DNA of 64,000 bases from Promerops cafer. Lineage: Eukaryota > Chordata > Aves > Passeriformes > Nectariniidae. The position numbers and the translations under genes are program-made. The stretch is taken from the NCBI GenBank assembly GCA_013398275.1, contig VZSE01002451.1, forward strand, positions 1,547,776 to 1,611,775, given 5' to 3'. The notes beneath the pieces are model-generated. The model saw only the letters and a list, made by a program, of their open reading frames with translations. It was not told where the DNA came from and searched no databases. This document shows, piece by piece, positions 47,358 through 58,855 of this stretch (positions within the stretch are counted from its first letter, which is position 1; every line of letters starts with the position of its first letter).

Positions 47358-50146
47358 TTGTGTTCATCTCTTGGGAACAGATATTTATACAGGTATTGAT
47401 TGAGCAGGCTGAAGGGCAGGCAGACTGATAGCAGCAAGCTGCTTTTATAGTGTGGCTCACAAGCATGACAGTGAAATCTTCTTTATCCTTGATCATCACT
47501 TCTGTCAGTGCATTTTGAAGCAAAGTTACAAGATTTAGCATTTGATCACCAAAATGTGTTTAACATCCAAACACTAAAATAAAAACATATTCTAAAGCAT
47601 TTAGAATAAACAAATAATTAATTATTCAACAATTCACTGGTATCCTCTAACAAACCTACAGGGCCTTTTGCTTGGAAATTCTCCTTAAAAGGAAGCTCTG
47701 CAGCTGAGCTGTTCTTCCCAGGCTGTGGGAACACGGCTGGAGGCTGAAGAGATTCCTCTCTGGAAGATGCAGTCACCTCTAGATAGAATATGGGGAAAAC
47801 ACACCTTTCTTTGGAATTGAGTGGCCACACACTCAAACTCCCAGGCCTGGAGTCAGGTGTCAGAAGAGAGACACACAAAATTTCAAAAGATTGAGTCAAA
47901 TGATCATATTTTTAAGCTCTTTTTTAGAAATCTAAATCCTGCAGAGCAGGTAAAAAAGGGCTGCAGAACAGGGCAGCTGACTGACTACAGAACATCCATG
48001 AATCCTTCCAGTCCTTCCCCAAGTACAAACAAAGATGTATCTGTGTCTGACACTGCTGTTGCAGAAAAAACTGCCCAAATCTCAGTGCACCCAATCCCAC
48101 ACTTCAGCCTGATGCCTCCCTGTAGATTCCACTGTACAGGGGCATGAACCCACTCATTAAGCAGAAGCACCACCCAGCCCCAATCTCATGCAGCAAATAA
48201 TACCAAATTGGTCATAATCGACACGTAAAATCCTGTTATGGTGGGATTAAATTATTCTGCAGTCATCCTTATAGCTAATAAAAATAACTTCCACTGATAA
48301 ATAACTCCTCCCAAGTTCACTCCAGTGAGAAGAACAGGTGTAGCCCATGTCCCCATTACCTAGATTGTCCTGGAGATGGGTTTTAATTTGCCATAAATAC
48401 TTTATGCTGCATCCTTTACTGCTGTATTATTAATTTTCTAGCAAAATGTGAGGTGAGTAATTGCACATGGGAAAAGACAGTAGACAGATATTAGCTGGGA
48501 TTTTTTAACTTTTCCAGTCAGCCTTCAGTGTTTTCTGGAAAGCAGAAAAGACTGCTGCTACTGAGAGAAAGTGGCAACATCTCCAAAAAGTATGCAGGAA
48601 AGTTGAGAAATACTTCAAGGTTTTTTTAGTTTTGCTAATACAGATAACAACAGAGTGTTAAGATGTGAATTATATAAGAGAATAAATTCCCTCAGCCCTG
48701 GGAAACATTTTGGTTAGGTTTCAAATATTCTTGCTTCAATAAAAACTCCAAAAGGAGTCATCATTTCACACTAAAAAAAACCCTAAAACTATTCATTTTC
48801 AAAAGTACATAAGTTTTGTGTTTCTCCTTAAAACTTTACCCTAAAGCCAACTATGCTCTAATGAACTGCCAGCTCAAGACTTTCCATCACAATAAATTGT
48901 TGTCATATTGTGAAAATATTTAGTGTGATTTGTTGATGCAAATCCTTCCTTTAAGAACCCCTGAACTCAACAATTTGAACCTCTTGCTCTATTCTTCCTC
49001 AAATAATTTTACCCTAATAATCTAAAGAATTTTAGGCAGCTCAGAGTGGAACAGAACTTCCTGGTGAACACACCCCTGGGCAGGAAAGTGATCTCCTTTT
49101 CCAGGAGAAAGTTCTTGATTAAATACTAATTTTTCCTGACAAAAAGCACATTAGACATAGCTCAAAGAACACTGAAGTTGTTTAGATTGGTTTTTATCTG
49201 ATTATCAGGACCTAAATGGATTTCCTGAAAATAAAGTAAAATAAAATAAACCCCTGATGTTTCCTAACAAACAAGGAGCCTTTAGTGATGGAGCTCAGAG
49301 GATGTATTAAAGCTGAGATCTTACAAAACACTCTCAAATCTCCTGCTCTTTCCCCTCTCCTGCTCAGACCCCTCTCCTTCCCCCACTCAGGAAAAACTGT
49401 GTAAAGAGCCTCCCCTCCCCTCAGCAGTGTCCCAGAGTCCACCCTTGTCACAGTCCACAAATCTGCACATCTCAGCTGGGCAGGCTTTGGAAGCAGACAG
49501 GAAATAAAAGGATAACAAAAACAACAAGAGAAAAAAGGGACTCCAGGATCCTGCTCCAGTCCTGCTGAAATTTGTTCTGTTTGAGCTAAAGGTGCAGGTC
49601 CTGTAAGATCTTTTCAGAATAACTGACAAGAATAAAGCCCACAATTATTAACCTTTCCACTTGTTCCCATAGTTTATTGTGACAAGACAATGCAATAAGC
49701 TTGAAGGTAATCAAAAAGCAATTTTGTAGTAGTGAGCTTAAAATGACAAACCTTTCCTTTTCTAAATAAATCACCATTATTCCCTCATGGTCCATACTTG
49801 ACAAGTTTGTTTCCTTAGTAACAGAGTACTTAAACAGGGCTTGTGTGCAAAGATTATACCTTTAGCCACAGAAGTGAAAGAGGAGACAATAGGACAAAAA
49901 TTGGTCCACCCACCTGAGTGTGTGATTTCAGAGTTTAAGGACAGAATCCAAGGCTGTGCAGAAGCCCAGGGATGCCTCTTCCCTCTGTGTTTTGTGGACT
50001 CTCTGGAGTGTGTGGACTCAGAGGGGTTTTCAACCTCCAGTGCCTAAACTGAATGTAACACTCCCTGATGTTTGTTCAATAGCTCACCTAATGTTGAGGT
50101 CAGCTGTCTTATAAATTATTGAGCACATTAACAGTGTTAGGACTAC

Positions 50147-50154
50147 AATATAAA
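50147..50154 (+). promoter_or_regulatory. TATAAATA word, possible core promoter
   Basis: A canonical TATAAATA box stands immediately before AGAGGGTG. It is followed by about 80 bp of purine-rich sequence of the kind seen at transcription starts, and by an imperfect inverted repeat (GCCAG at 50164-50168 with CTGGC near 50195). No coding sequence is visible downstream. TATA-like words are frequent by chance in A+T-rich DNA, so this is weak evidence for a promoter of a non-coding transcript. Confidence 0.2.
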
Positions 50155-52975
50155 TAGAGGGTGTGCCAGGCAGAGAAGACATCCAGGGTGTCTGGCTCAA
50201 AGACAAAAGAGGGAGCAGACAGAAGAAAAGACTAATGTGCTTTGGATATGTTTGAGAGCTTTCTGTTTGCTTTCATCACTAATTAAATGACTGATTGCTT
50301 TGTAATAGTGAATGTGTTTGACTGGGTACACAAAACCTGATGTCATGTACTGAGCTCAGTCCAGTGCTGGAGAAAATCCTTCAGCCCACTCTGTTTGTCA
50401 GTGCCTAATTCCTAACTTTTTGCCATCAAAAGTAGTGAAATCAAGTAAACACTATATGGCCAAGCCTTAGAATAATTGAGCTTGCTCTGTAATTAAAGGA
50501 GGACAGCTTTTCTAGCCACAAGTTAAGTCAGTGAAAAACAGATTGATTTTAAGTCTTTCAGCAATTTTTCATACATTTTCCCCATTGTCTGATGGGTTTC
50601 AAATTCCCCTTCATGAGCCCTAAAAGTCTCTCCACATCCAGCATGTTGATAACCCTAAATTAGATAATATGAGGTCTGTCATTGCTACAGTCCTACATTC
50701 AGCTACCAGCCAATGAAACACATCTCCCAAAAATCCCCTGCATATTCCAAATACAGTTCCCTCCTCACCCAACAATTTCAGCAGCTGTCCCAAAGAGCCA
50801 AGTCACAGCAGTTTGACAAGTGCCAAGTAACTTGATGACAAAAGAACAAGAAAGGGAATATTTCCATTTCCTGCATCAACATCAACACTTGAAAGGCAAT
50901 GTTGCTAACTCTAAGCAGCAAAGATTGTTTCTGCAGAGAAATTGTCTGCTTGAGTTTAAGCTGAGATTCAGAACTTAATTTCAGATAAAGCTGGTGAGAT
51001 TGTAATGATGATGAATTTTCTCTATTGTTTATAAGTAAATTTTCTCAGCATATGTTGATGGGTGTTTATAAATGAATATTAAACTTTGATTTATACAAAA
51101 GTAAAGCAGTAGATATTCTTTCAGACACAGCTAATTTTAGATTTCAATCAAAAGCAACAGACTCCAGCAGTCATTATGGCTTGAATTGATGCCCATCAAC
51201 TCTTTGAAATGACCAGGATGAACAGAATTCCCCCACTTTCTTACCCTTCCCAGCAGCTGTACAGCTTACAGGCTTGACCAGGCTCCTCAGGATTATAAAA
51301 TGTGCTGCCACTCTCAGAAATCTGTAAATGTTACTGGCCAAGAGGCAATCAGATGGGTGGAGTTGAAGGCCACCTGATGGTTACTCTTGAGGAGAGGGTT
51401 CTTCCCTTCATTAAAGTCATCTGAAGTGTAGAGATGAGAAGGATTTAGGCAATTCACTTGTATTCAATTGGGAGTTTTCCCAAAATGCCTCAGAAAACAA
51501 CCAAGAGTCACTGCTGGAGATATCAGGAGTGTAGGAATGTTAGTCTGACAATCAGAAACTTCTTTTCATCTTTCTCCTGCCTCATGAGCACCCACTTGCA
51601 TCTTTCAAACAACATTCAATATTGAGATACAGGATGAAAATCAATCCAGAGTTTTGCTAGTTAAAAATTTACCTCTGTTCATGGGGAATAATGAGCCCAA
51701 TTCCTTTAACTCTGGGAATTAGGCTGCCTTTTTTTAAATTTACTGAAACATGAAACTTGCTAAAACTAAATTACCAGTTTAATAATATATTTGCCCAAAC
51801 ATTCTTGGATGAAATATCAGTTTGGAAGAGGCGCCAGATTCTATTCATCAGAAAACATGTTGCAGAGTAATTTACAAAATATTAAAACGTCAACTTTTCT
51901 CTAATCCTCCCTCTGAAATGCAAGAGAGGATTTGCTCAGTAATTCTATAGCTTTGTTTCCTTTTTCCTCTCCCCACATTATGTTCTTTTCTAATTGTCTC
52001 CTGTTACAAGAGAGGAGGAAAATGATCCATTATTAAATGTTTTGCTGAGTGTTTTATCTTTACCCTTTCTGATCAGGAGTGAAACTTTCCCCCCAAGTAC
52101 AACTTCCATCTTCTCAAACCACCTACTGAGATTAAATTCTGTTGTTCTACACACTCAGAAAGAACCTAACAAAATCCAAATGGTTGCACAGTTTTTAAGA
52201 AATAAAATATTGACATTCCATCTATGACAACCCAAGATTTGGTAAGTCTTTCAGTAAGAAAGCAGCATTCTGCATTACGGAGCTGAAATTGATAGATATA
52301 TTTGCAAAAAATTATTGCTGTTTGCACAAACTTCAAGCACTGCAGTGCAGATTTATGCATTTCCTACTGGTAATTTGCATTAGCCATAATCAGATGAAAA
52401 AGCAGAGGCTGCAAGAATGACATTTCCTTCTGCACTTAAGAAATCAAGTGTGCAAAGCTATTTCCTAACATTTTTAAAAGATGCTTTTAATCCCATCTAT
52501 GATACTCAAAGGTACCCTCAAACTACATATTTATCCTGTGGTTTAGAATGCTTTTTCATTAACCTTGGTTTACTTATGTACATTATTTTATGGAACAGGT
52601 AAAACTGAATCTTGCTGCCAAGCAAAGACTCCAGGTTACCATTTCTCACTTGTTCCACAGTTGTCCTGTGTGATCTTTGGTGGATTACTTCCCTTATCTT
52701 TTAACATGAATAGTTACACCAAGTAACTGTACAGACTATTCAGTCCAGAAAGGGGAATCTTTAATCACAGAAAGGATAACCCACATTCAGATGGTCATCA
52801 GGAAGCCTGTGAGTTCTACTGATGGGATTTAACCTCTGATATGGAAATCCTGACACAACTGGGAAAATAATAAACTATTAAAATAGCAGGCCTGAATCTC
52901 TGACCCTTTGACTACAAACTATTGATGTCAGTGTCAGGAGAGATCTCTCATGCAAATATTTAACCTGACAGAGGG

Positions 52976-53106
52976 CAGGGATGGATATTAGGATGCAATT
53001 CTTGGCTGTGCAGGTTTCCCAGGGAAGCTGTGGCTGCCCCATCCCTGGAAGTGTCCAAGGCCAGGCTGAACAGGGATCGGAGCAGCCTGGGATAGTGGAA
53101 GGGGCT
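52976..53106 (+). mobile_element. CR1 LINE fragment, plus strand, internally deleted
   Basis: GGATATTAGGATGCAATTCTT (decayed) is followed by CAGGTTTCCCAGGGAAGCTG, TGGCTGCCCCATCCCTGGAA, GTGTCCAAGGCCAGGCTGAA and AGCAGCCTGGGATAGTGGAA. This is the CR1 region just upstream of the segment kept at 46436-46560. About 20 bases expected between CTGTG and CAGGTTTCCCAG are missing. The copy stops after AGTGGAAGG, so its own 3' terminus has been lost, which is unusual for CR1. Confidence 0.92.
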
Positions 53107-56100
53107 GAGAAGTACTTGCATAGAAGGAAGATTCATCACTTGTGTTTGGGCCTTTCAACACTCAGTGCCAATTAGGAATTTCAGCATCCCATGGTGGGTT
53201 TTGTAGGCCCTGTGGTAGGAGCCTGTCCCTCTCCAGTCAGTGGGAAATAAACTGCTTATGGCAGGCATCACTAAACTACTAAGGGACATTCCCTTCGCTT
53301 GCTGGCCAGAGAGAGGATAATCACTTGCAGCTTGAGTGTTCTGCTTCACCTCTTGCAAGACCAAAGTCAAAATCCTCTATTTACACCCAGAAACATCTGA
53401 GATCTGCAAAGCTGTGTTTTAATCTCAGCCATCATAACTGCATTTCACAGGAACTAAGGTGTGTGACAGGAACTGAAGTTTATAGACAGATCAGGGGCAC
53501 CAGGTTATTAATTACCTCCTGTCTGTGAGTCTTTTTGAAATGCAATGTGTAAGCTCTTAGATTTATTAATAAATTCCCAGTTACCTCGCTGATGTGCAGT
53601 TCAAATGGTTAGAATAAACTGTTACTCTGCTTATTATTCAAATCACTAGGATAAACTGTAAAACCCTGGAATAGCATTACTGAGTGGCTGGCTGGAATCT
53701 AATGTGTTTTACAACGTGAAGTCCTGATAATCTGTTCTAAATGCAACTGATCTGGTGGTGTCCATCTGAATCTGCAGGTACCTTGAGACACCAGTTCTGA
53801 GAGATGTGAGCATCCACAGCTTCAAGACTTGTTCCTTGGCAGGTTCATCAAGAGGACTGGCACACATACACAGGGCACAGTGACATCAGTGCTGCCAGCC
53901 CAACCCAAAGGGACAATTTCCAGCCAGTGGGGCATTTCCTGGCTCTCCCTGAGGCTCAGTGAGCCCAAAGCAGAGGAGGATGCTGCAACCCAGCCTCTGT
54001 TAGGGAGCACCACAGCAGGGAAGGATCAAACAGATCAAGGGCTGAATCACTGCAGAGATCTCCAGTCCGTAGAGTCCCTGAAACCCTGAACTGCTTTAGT
54101 AATCACTTTAGACCCAACTGCTTTTAGTGAGCACTTCAGCCTCCTGTGCCAGCATTTCTTACGCAGATATACAATTTTAGATTAATTTCTTGATTAGAAG
54201 CTCATAGTTATCCAAGTCCTTTGCTCATCAGTAGTGTGACATTCACAATCTGCCAACACACCACTCTGGGAGATTAAGTAGAATAGATTTTAAATAGTAT
54301 GTTATTGACATTTCAATTATTTAAGTTTCAGTAGAAAGTGACCAGATGAGGTTTAGATTGTGTGATTCATCTCACAGAAAAGTTCTGCTGGAAAGGAGCA
54401 GATGAAAAACAAGAGCAAGAGGTAGCTCAGGTACCTATAGATCATGGCTGAGGAGAAGAGGGAGACAAGTTGGAGAGATTCACTAAGGGGATGGATCCAA
54501 AAGTGCTTTATCAGATAGTCCAAGGGATAGAGATGCTTTTCCTAAATACCTCAGTAAGATAAAATACCTCAAAGAAGCAGCATGAAGCAAAAGGGCATTA
54601 ACAGCAAGAATGCAATGAAAGGGCATTATTAGCCCCAAAATTACTGGTATGAATCAGCCACCAGCAAAATGAAGACATTTGGTTCAGTTCTTCATGAGAA
54701 GACCAGGATTCTGGAATAACTCCAGTGGATGCAAGACAACCTCCCTGTTTGTGAATGGGATTATAGCTCATGCTTGCCAAAGGCAGCAACAGGTAGGGCT
54801 CAGGATCTCAGGAAATCTTTCCTAGCCCCATTTTCCTAAGCACTCCATTAAAACCAATATCATATTACTGTTAGGAAAGTGTGAGATGTAGAAGTACAAG
54901 TGATGTAAAGGCCTGAGATTCCTGCCCATAAAAATGAACAGAGGATATCTCAGGGTTACACAATGTTCTGTGTGACAGCATCTGCATTCTGGCTGGAAAT
55001 CCCCAACCACAAAATGTCAGAACCACTGAAAATCTGTCATTACATGAACCTCTCATGTAACAATCTGCCTCAGTTTCCTTAAATCCTTGGTGTAAATGTT
55101 CTGTGTTGTAAAAGGTCAAAACACCTGGCCAGCAATATTTGCATTTTTCTTACTAATTATATGATTACAATAGCCAGACAGAATCAGATGGACCCTCTAA
55201 ACAGGAATAAAATGTATGAGGTTTTTGACTTTCTTCTACTAGAGAACCTTTCCATTTCCAAACAGGCATAGACACACTGAACCTCTTGATGACAACTGCA
55301 GGGTGGGAAGAAGCAGGGAAGTATTTGGGGGTTTTGTAGCAATAATTATAATAATTAAGACTGTCACTGGTAAGCACATGATGGCCAAAATGTTCAGCCA
55401 TTAACGTCTTCATGCAGACATCTAATTCCAAATCCAGCCATATGAGCAGGGGACTCTTTTTTTAGAGCATCTCTGGTTTCTCTGGGGCTGATCAGAAGGA
55501 TCCCAATGATCACCCCATTTCTGAATAACTGCTAAATCACTTGTCTTTTCAGGAAAACCCTTCAGCACATGCTTAAGTGCTGATGTAAATTGGGACATTA
55601 TTTGGGAAATTAACCAGAGTTTGGTGCCTAATTTAAACACACAAGTTTAAACACTTTGGCATAAATTGTGCATTTCTGTAAAGACACTCTTGCTCACATA
55701 AACAACAAATCAGGCATTTTTCTTATGCTGTAAAACCTATCGCCAAAGTGTGAAGATGAGGATATTCTTTTCAATTTTTAGAGAATATCTGAGGCACATT
55801 TACTGCCAGGCTAGGAAGAACACTCTGGCAAGAAAAGTGGAAAGATTTTCCAAATTTTATTCCTGGGGAAAAGGTTTATCATGCCACCTGAAGCCATGAA
55901 AAGAAAACAGTAAATATAATGCAGCATTAACACCCATCAGGCAGCATGTTTATAGGCAATTGTCTGCTTCACACACCTTGAGTTGTATAATGAGACACAG
56001 TGAGTTTTACTACCTCTGAAGTAGAGCAATCATCCTCAAATGAGCTGCCTGGAAAGTATTATTGCTGTTATGAAGTCGAATTTATATGTAAAAATAACAA

Positions 56101-58349
56101 AACAGATTCAAGTATTAGATAGGTCCTTGTTGACACGACTGAAAACAATGAAGCCAACCAAAAATAGCCTGTGATTTATCACAAAGGAGAGTGAGATTAG
56201 GGAAACCACTTTTCACTCCTCCACAGTCCCTGAAACATTTATTTTTTAGCTTGAACCTTCATTTAACCATCGCCCTTAGGGCATCATGAAGTTTCCATTA
56301 GTAGCTAATTGCAAACTTGTCCCTACCTCAAAATTAGTAAATTCCTCTTTGGTCTTAGCTCAAACTGAATTTTAGAAGCCTTAAAACAGGTTTACAAAGT
56401 AGCCAGTGAAGTGACAGCCAGTGTGAGAGGCTCAGTCTCCAAGAGGGGCAGAAAGGTCCCCTCTTAGCCCCATCTGGAGAGGCTGGAGCAGGTCATGGAC
56501 AGCAGCTCAGCACCAATCCAAAACTGGCAGCATCACAGGCATGGATATATGACAGATTTTGGCTATGGGACCAGACATCACTTTTAGAGCTTTCTCCAGA
56601 AGGAGGACTGAGATTCAGGAGGGAATAAATGAAGGGGTCTGGGTGTGATGAACCAGCAGCTCAGATGTTGAAACCTCTTCCCCTTTCCCCCTGGTGTTTC
56701 TCTCCTGTTACTCTCCTGTAACAGAAAGCTCAGACACAGACAACCATAAAATGTTCAACCACTGGTTATTCAGGGTGTAAAAATGGGAAAGTATTTTCCT
56801 GCAAAATCTTCCCTTTGTAAATGCAAAGAAATAAAATCTGGGATTGGACTGCATAACAGATGTCTGATTCCATCTCCTCTGTGGTGAGTGCACTTCAGAG
56901 AGAATAACTAAGAAGGGCATCTCTACATGGAGAGCAGCAGGCGAGTAAATATGAAAAAATGTGTAAGTGATGACATTCTGCCCCACATGTGGCACTCTGC
57001 ACAATTACAGATTTTCTTTACAGGAACAGAAAAGGAACCTGAGTGTTCTGTGAGCTGGGCCAGCTGTCATATGATCTCATATATGCAGCCCAGAGGATTT
57101 GTTTTCCTAAACAAACTTGCAATCATCTGTCTTTTTAAATATAACTTCTGTGGCACACAGAGGAAAATCAGAAAGTGATGCTGGAAGCTTTCTATGCTCT
57201 ATTAATTTTATTATGTAAATCCACTCCCCAATTGATATTTTCATTCAAAACCAGCACAAGATCTGTCATTATTCCTGGATGTAAAGGGAAGCAAAGCAAG
57301 TAGTATTCAAGCAAGTACTCTCATTTGGATTATTATTTTAATACAGCAGTATTGTCTGTAGGTAATTTTTAAAGCATGTTTGCACAGCAATTCAAGGCTG
57401 CTTCTTCCCAGAGACTATTTAGCTTTGTCAATATTTATTAATATTGCTTTTGTAAATATGATAGAAAGCAGAAATGTTTGACTTAAACCTAATAAGCAGA
57501 TTTTGAGAAATGGACAACATTGCTTTTTGAGTTATCTGTCTCCATTCCTAATAAAGCAGCAACAAAGGGAAAGCAAAAGTCACAAAGACTGAAACCCCAT
57601 GGAAACACGTGCAAGGCATCTTCAATGTTTGAACATCAGGTCTGCTGCCAGAGGTGAGCACTGAATAGTTGGTTAAAAACTGCTTCTAAGGTAGTTAATA
57701 CAACACACTCACCTAGTCTATGGACATACAGACAAGTGTGTGCATTTCCTCTAAACACCACATTCCTTCAATACTTGTAAGAAGTGTTCCACACTGTCCT
57801 GGTCTATGATTGCATTTGGTCTAAAGGCCAAATACAGAGTTTGACTCCTCTGTAGATGTTGGAGCTCAGTTTCTCAAACCAACACAAACATAAAGAAGTT
57901 AATTGGAATTGCTAACGAATCAAAGCAAACAGAAACTCTTTTCCCCTGCAGAAACATATTAGTTGTGTTTCCTCCAAAATACTATCCAATTGTGATTCAT
58001 AGTACAGAAGCACCAGCATTTTCAGGTACAGTTTTTGACTGAATGTTCCAAATACAGAGCAGGAATTAATCCCCAAAGCAAAAAACTTCAAAGCAAAAAA
58101 AGACAGTAACAATGGGGAAATCAAAGCAACAGAAAGGCAACGTGATGTGCTCCAGCAAGGAACAGACCCACACACCAGTTTTGTGTGTTGTTTGTGACAA
58201 CTTGGGAATCAAAGTACAGCTTGTGAATCACATTTGATAGTTTCAAACCCTTACAGATTTATTGAAGCACAGTCTACCACAAGGGACAGGTTTACCATTT
58301 CCTGAGGGAATTTACCAGCACTGGCAGTGGCTGTATCATGGATCTGCCA
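53107..58349. other. Unique A+T-rich sequence, no gene seen
   Basis: No gene or recognisable transposon is visible. Frames stay under 100 codons. A 7-bp inverted repeat (CTGTTAC and GTAACAG) lies at 56705-56724. I infer intergenic or intronic DNA. Confidence 0.65.
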
Positions 58350-58422
58350 GGATGTCTTGCAAGCTCCTTCAGGTACTGCAAGGCTGCAGTTAGATCACTC
58401 TGAAACTTCTCTTCTTCACTGC
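58350..58422 (-). mobile_element. Short CR1 LINE fragment, minus strand
   Basis: CTCCTTCAGGTACTGCAAGG at 58364-58383, then CTGCAGTTAGATCACTCTGAAACTTCTCTTCTT, is the reverse complement of the CR1 stretch that reads, in sense, AGAAGAGAAGGCTCCGGGGA and ends in TACCTGAAGG. Only about 70 bp survive and both ends are lost. It lies about 335 bp from the palindromic repeat and is unrelated to it. Confidence 0.78.
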
Positions 58423-58757
58423 CATGTCCCCATTTGGCCCTGGGAACTCAACACTATAATATTTTTCATAGTTCTGTTTTCAGCTAGTTTTGAATAGAGC
58501 TCAGTTGCTTAAAGTTGCATTTTTCTTATTCTTAAATGCTATGAGCATGCTTTGGGTGTCTGGATTTTATGGCTCTGTTATTTTCCTATGAAACAGCTAC
58601 AATAGGTCCATGTTTTACCAAAGGAATAAAGGCAAGTAAATTTTCCAATTATCAAGGTAATGTAGCACTTGTGTATATCATCATGAAGCTGTTAACAAAA
58701 ATGCTACATTTTCATTAGCTAAAAAGCTATTTATTCCTAATCGGTTGTTAAAGACTG

Positions 58758-58855
58758 AGGGCAAAACTCCACTTTCAGTTACACCAGCATAAATCTGTAA
58801 TCCATCCATATGCCTCTGGATTTATATTGGTGTCAGTGAAAGAAGAATTTGCCCT
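58758..58855. repeat. Imperfect palindromic interspersed repeat (old amniote type)
   Basis: A left arm of about 38 bp (58758-58795, beginning AGGGCAAA and containing TTACACCAGCATAAATC) pairs with a right arm (58819-58855, containing GATTTATATTGGTGTCA and ending TTTGCCCT). A 23-nt spacer separates them. The arms differ at scattered positions, mostly transitions, as in an old palindrome that has decayed. The TTACACC...TAAATC and TTTGCCC words resemble a palindromic repeat that I associate with turtle, crocodilian and bird DNA. I cannot name its family. A non-autonomous DNA transposon is possible. Confidence 0.7.

Larger units (their letters stand above)
46561..52975. other. Unique non-coding sequence, no gene seen
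   Basis: This stretch includes the GC-rich hairpin at 47325-47357 and the TATA-like word near 50147. The rest is A+T-rich unique DNA with frames of about 108 codons or fewer and no recognised gene or element. I infer intergenic or intronic DNA. Confidence 0.6.
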
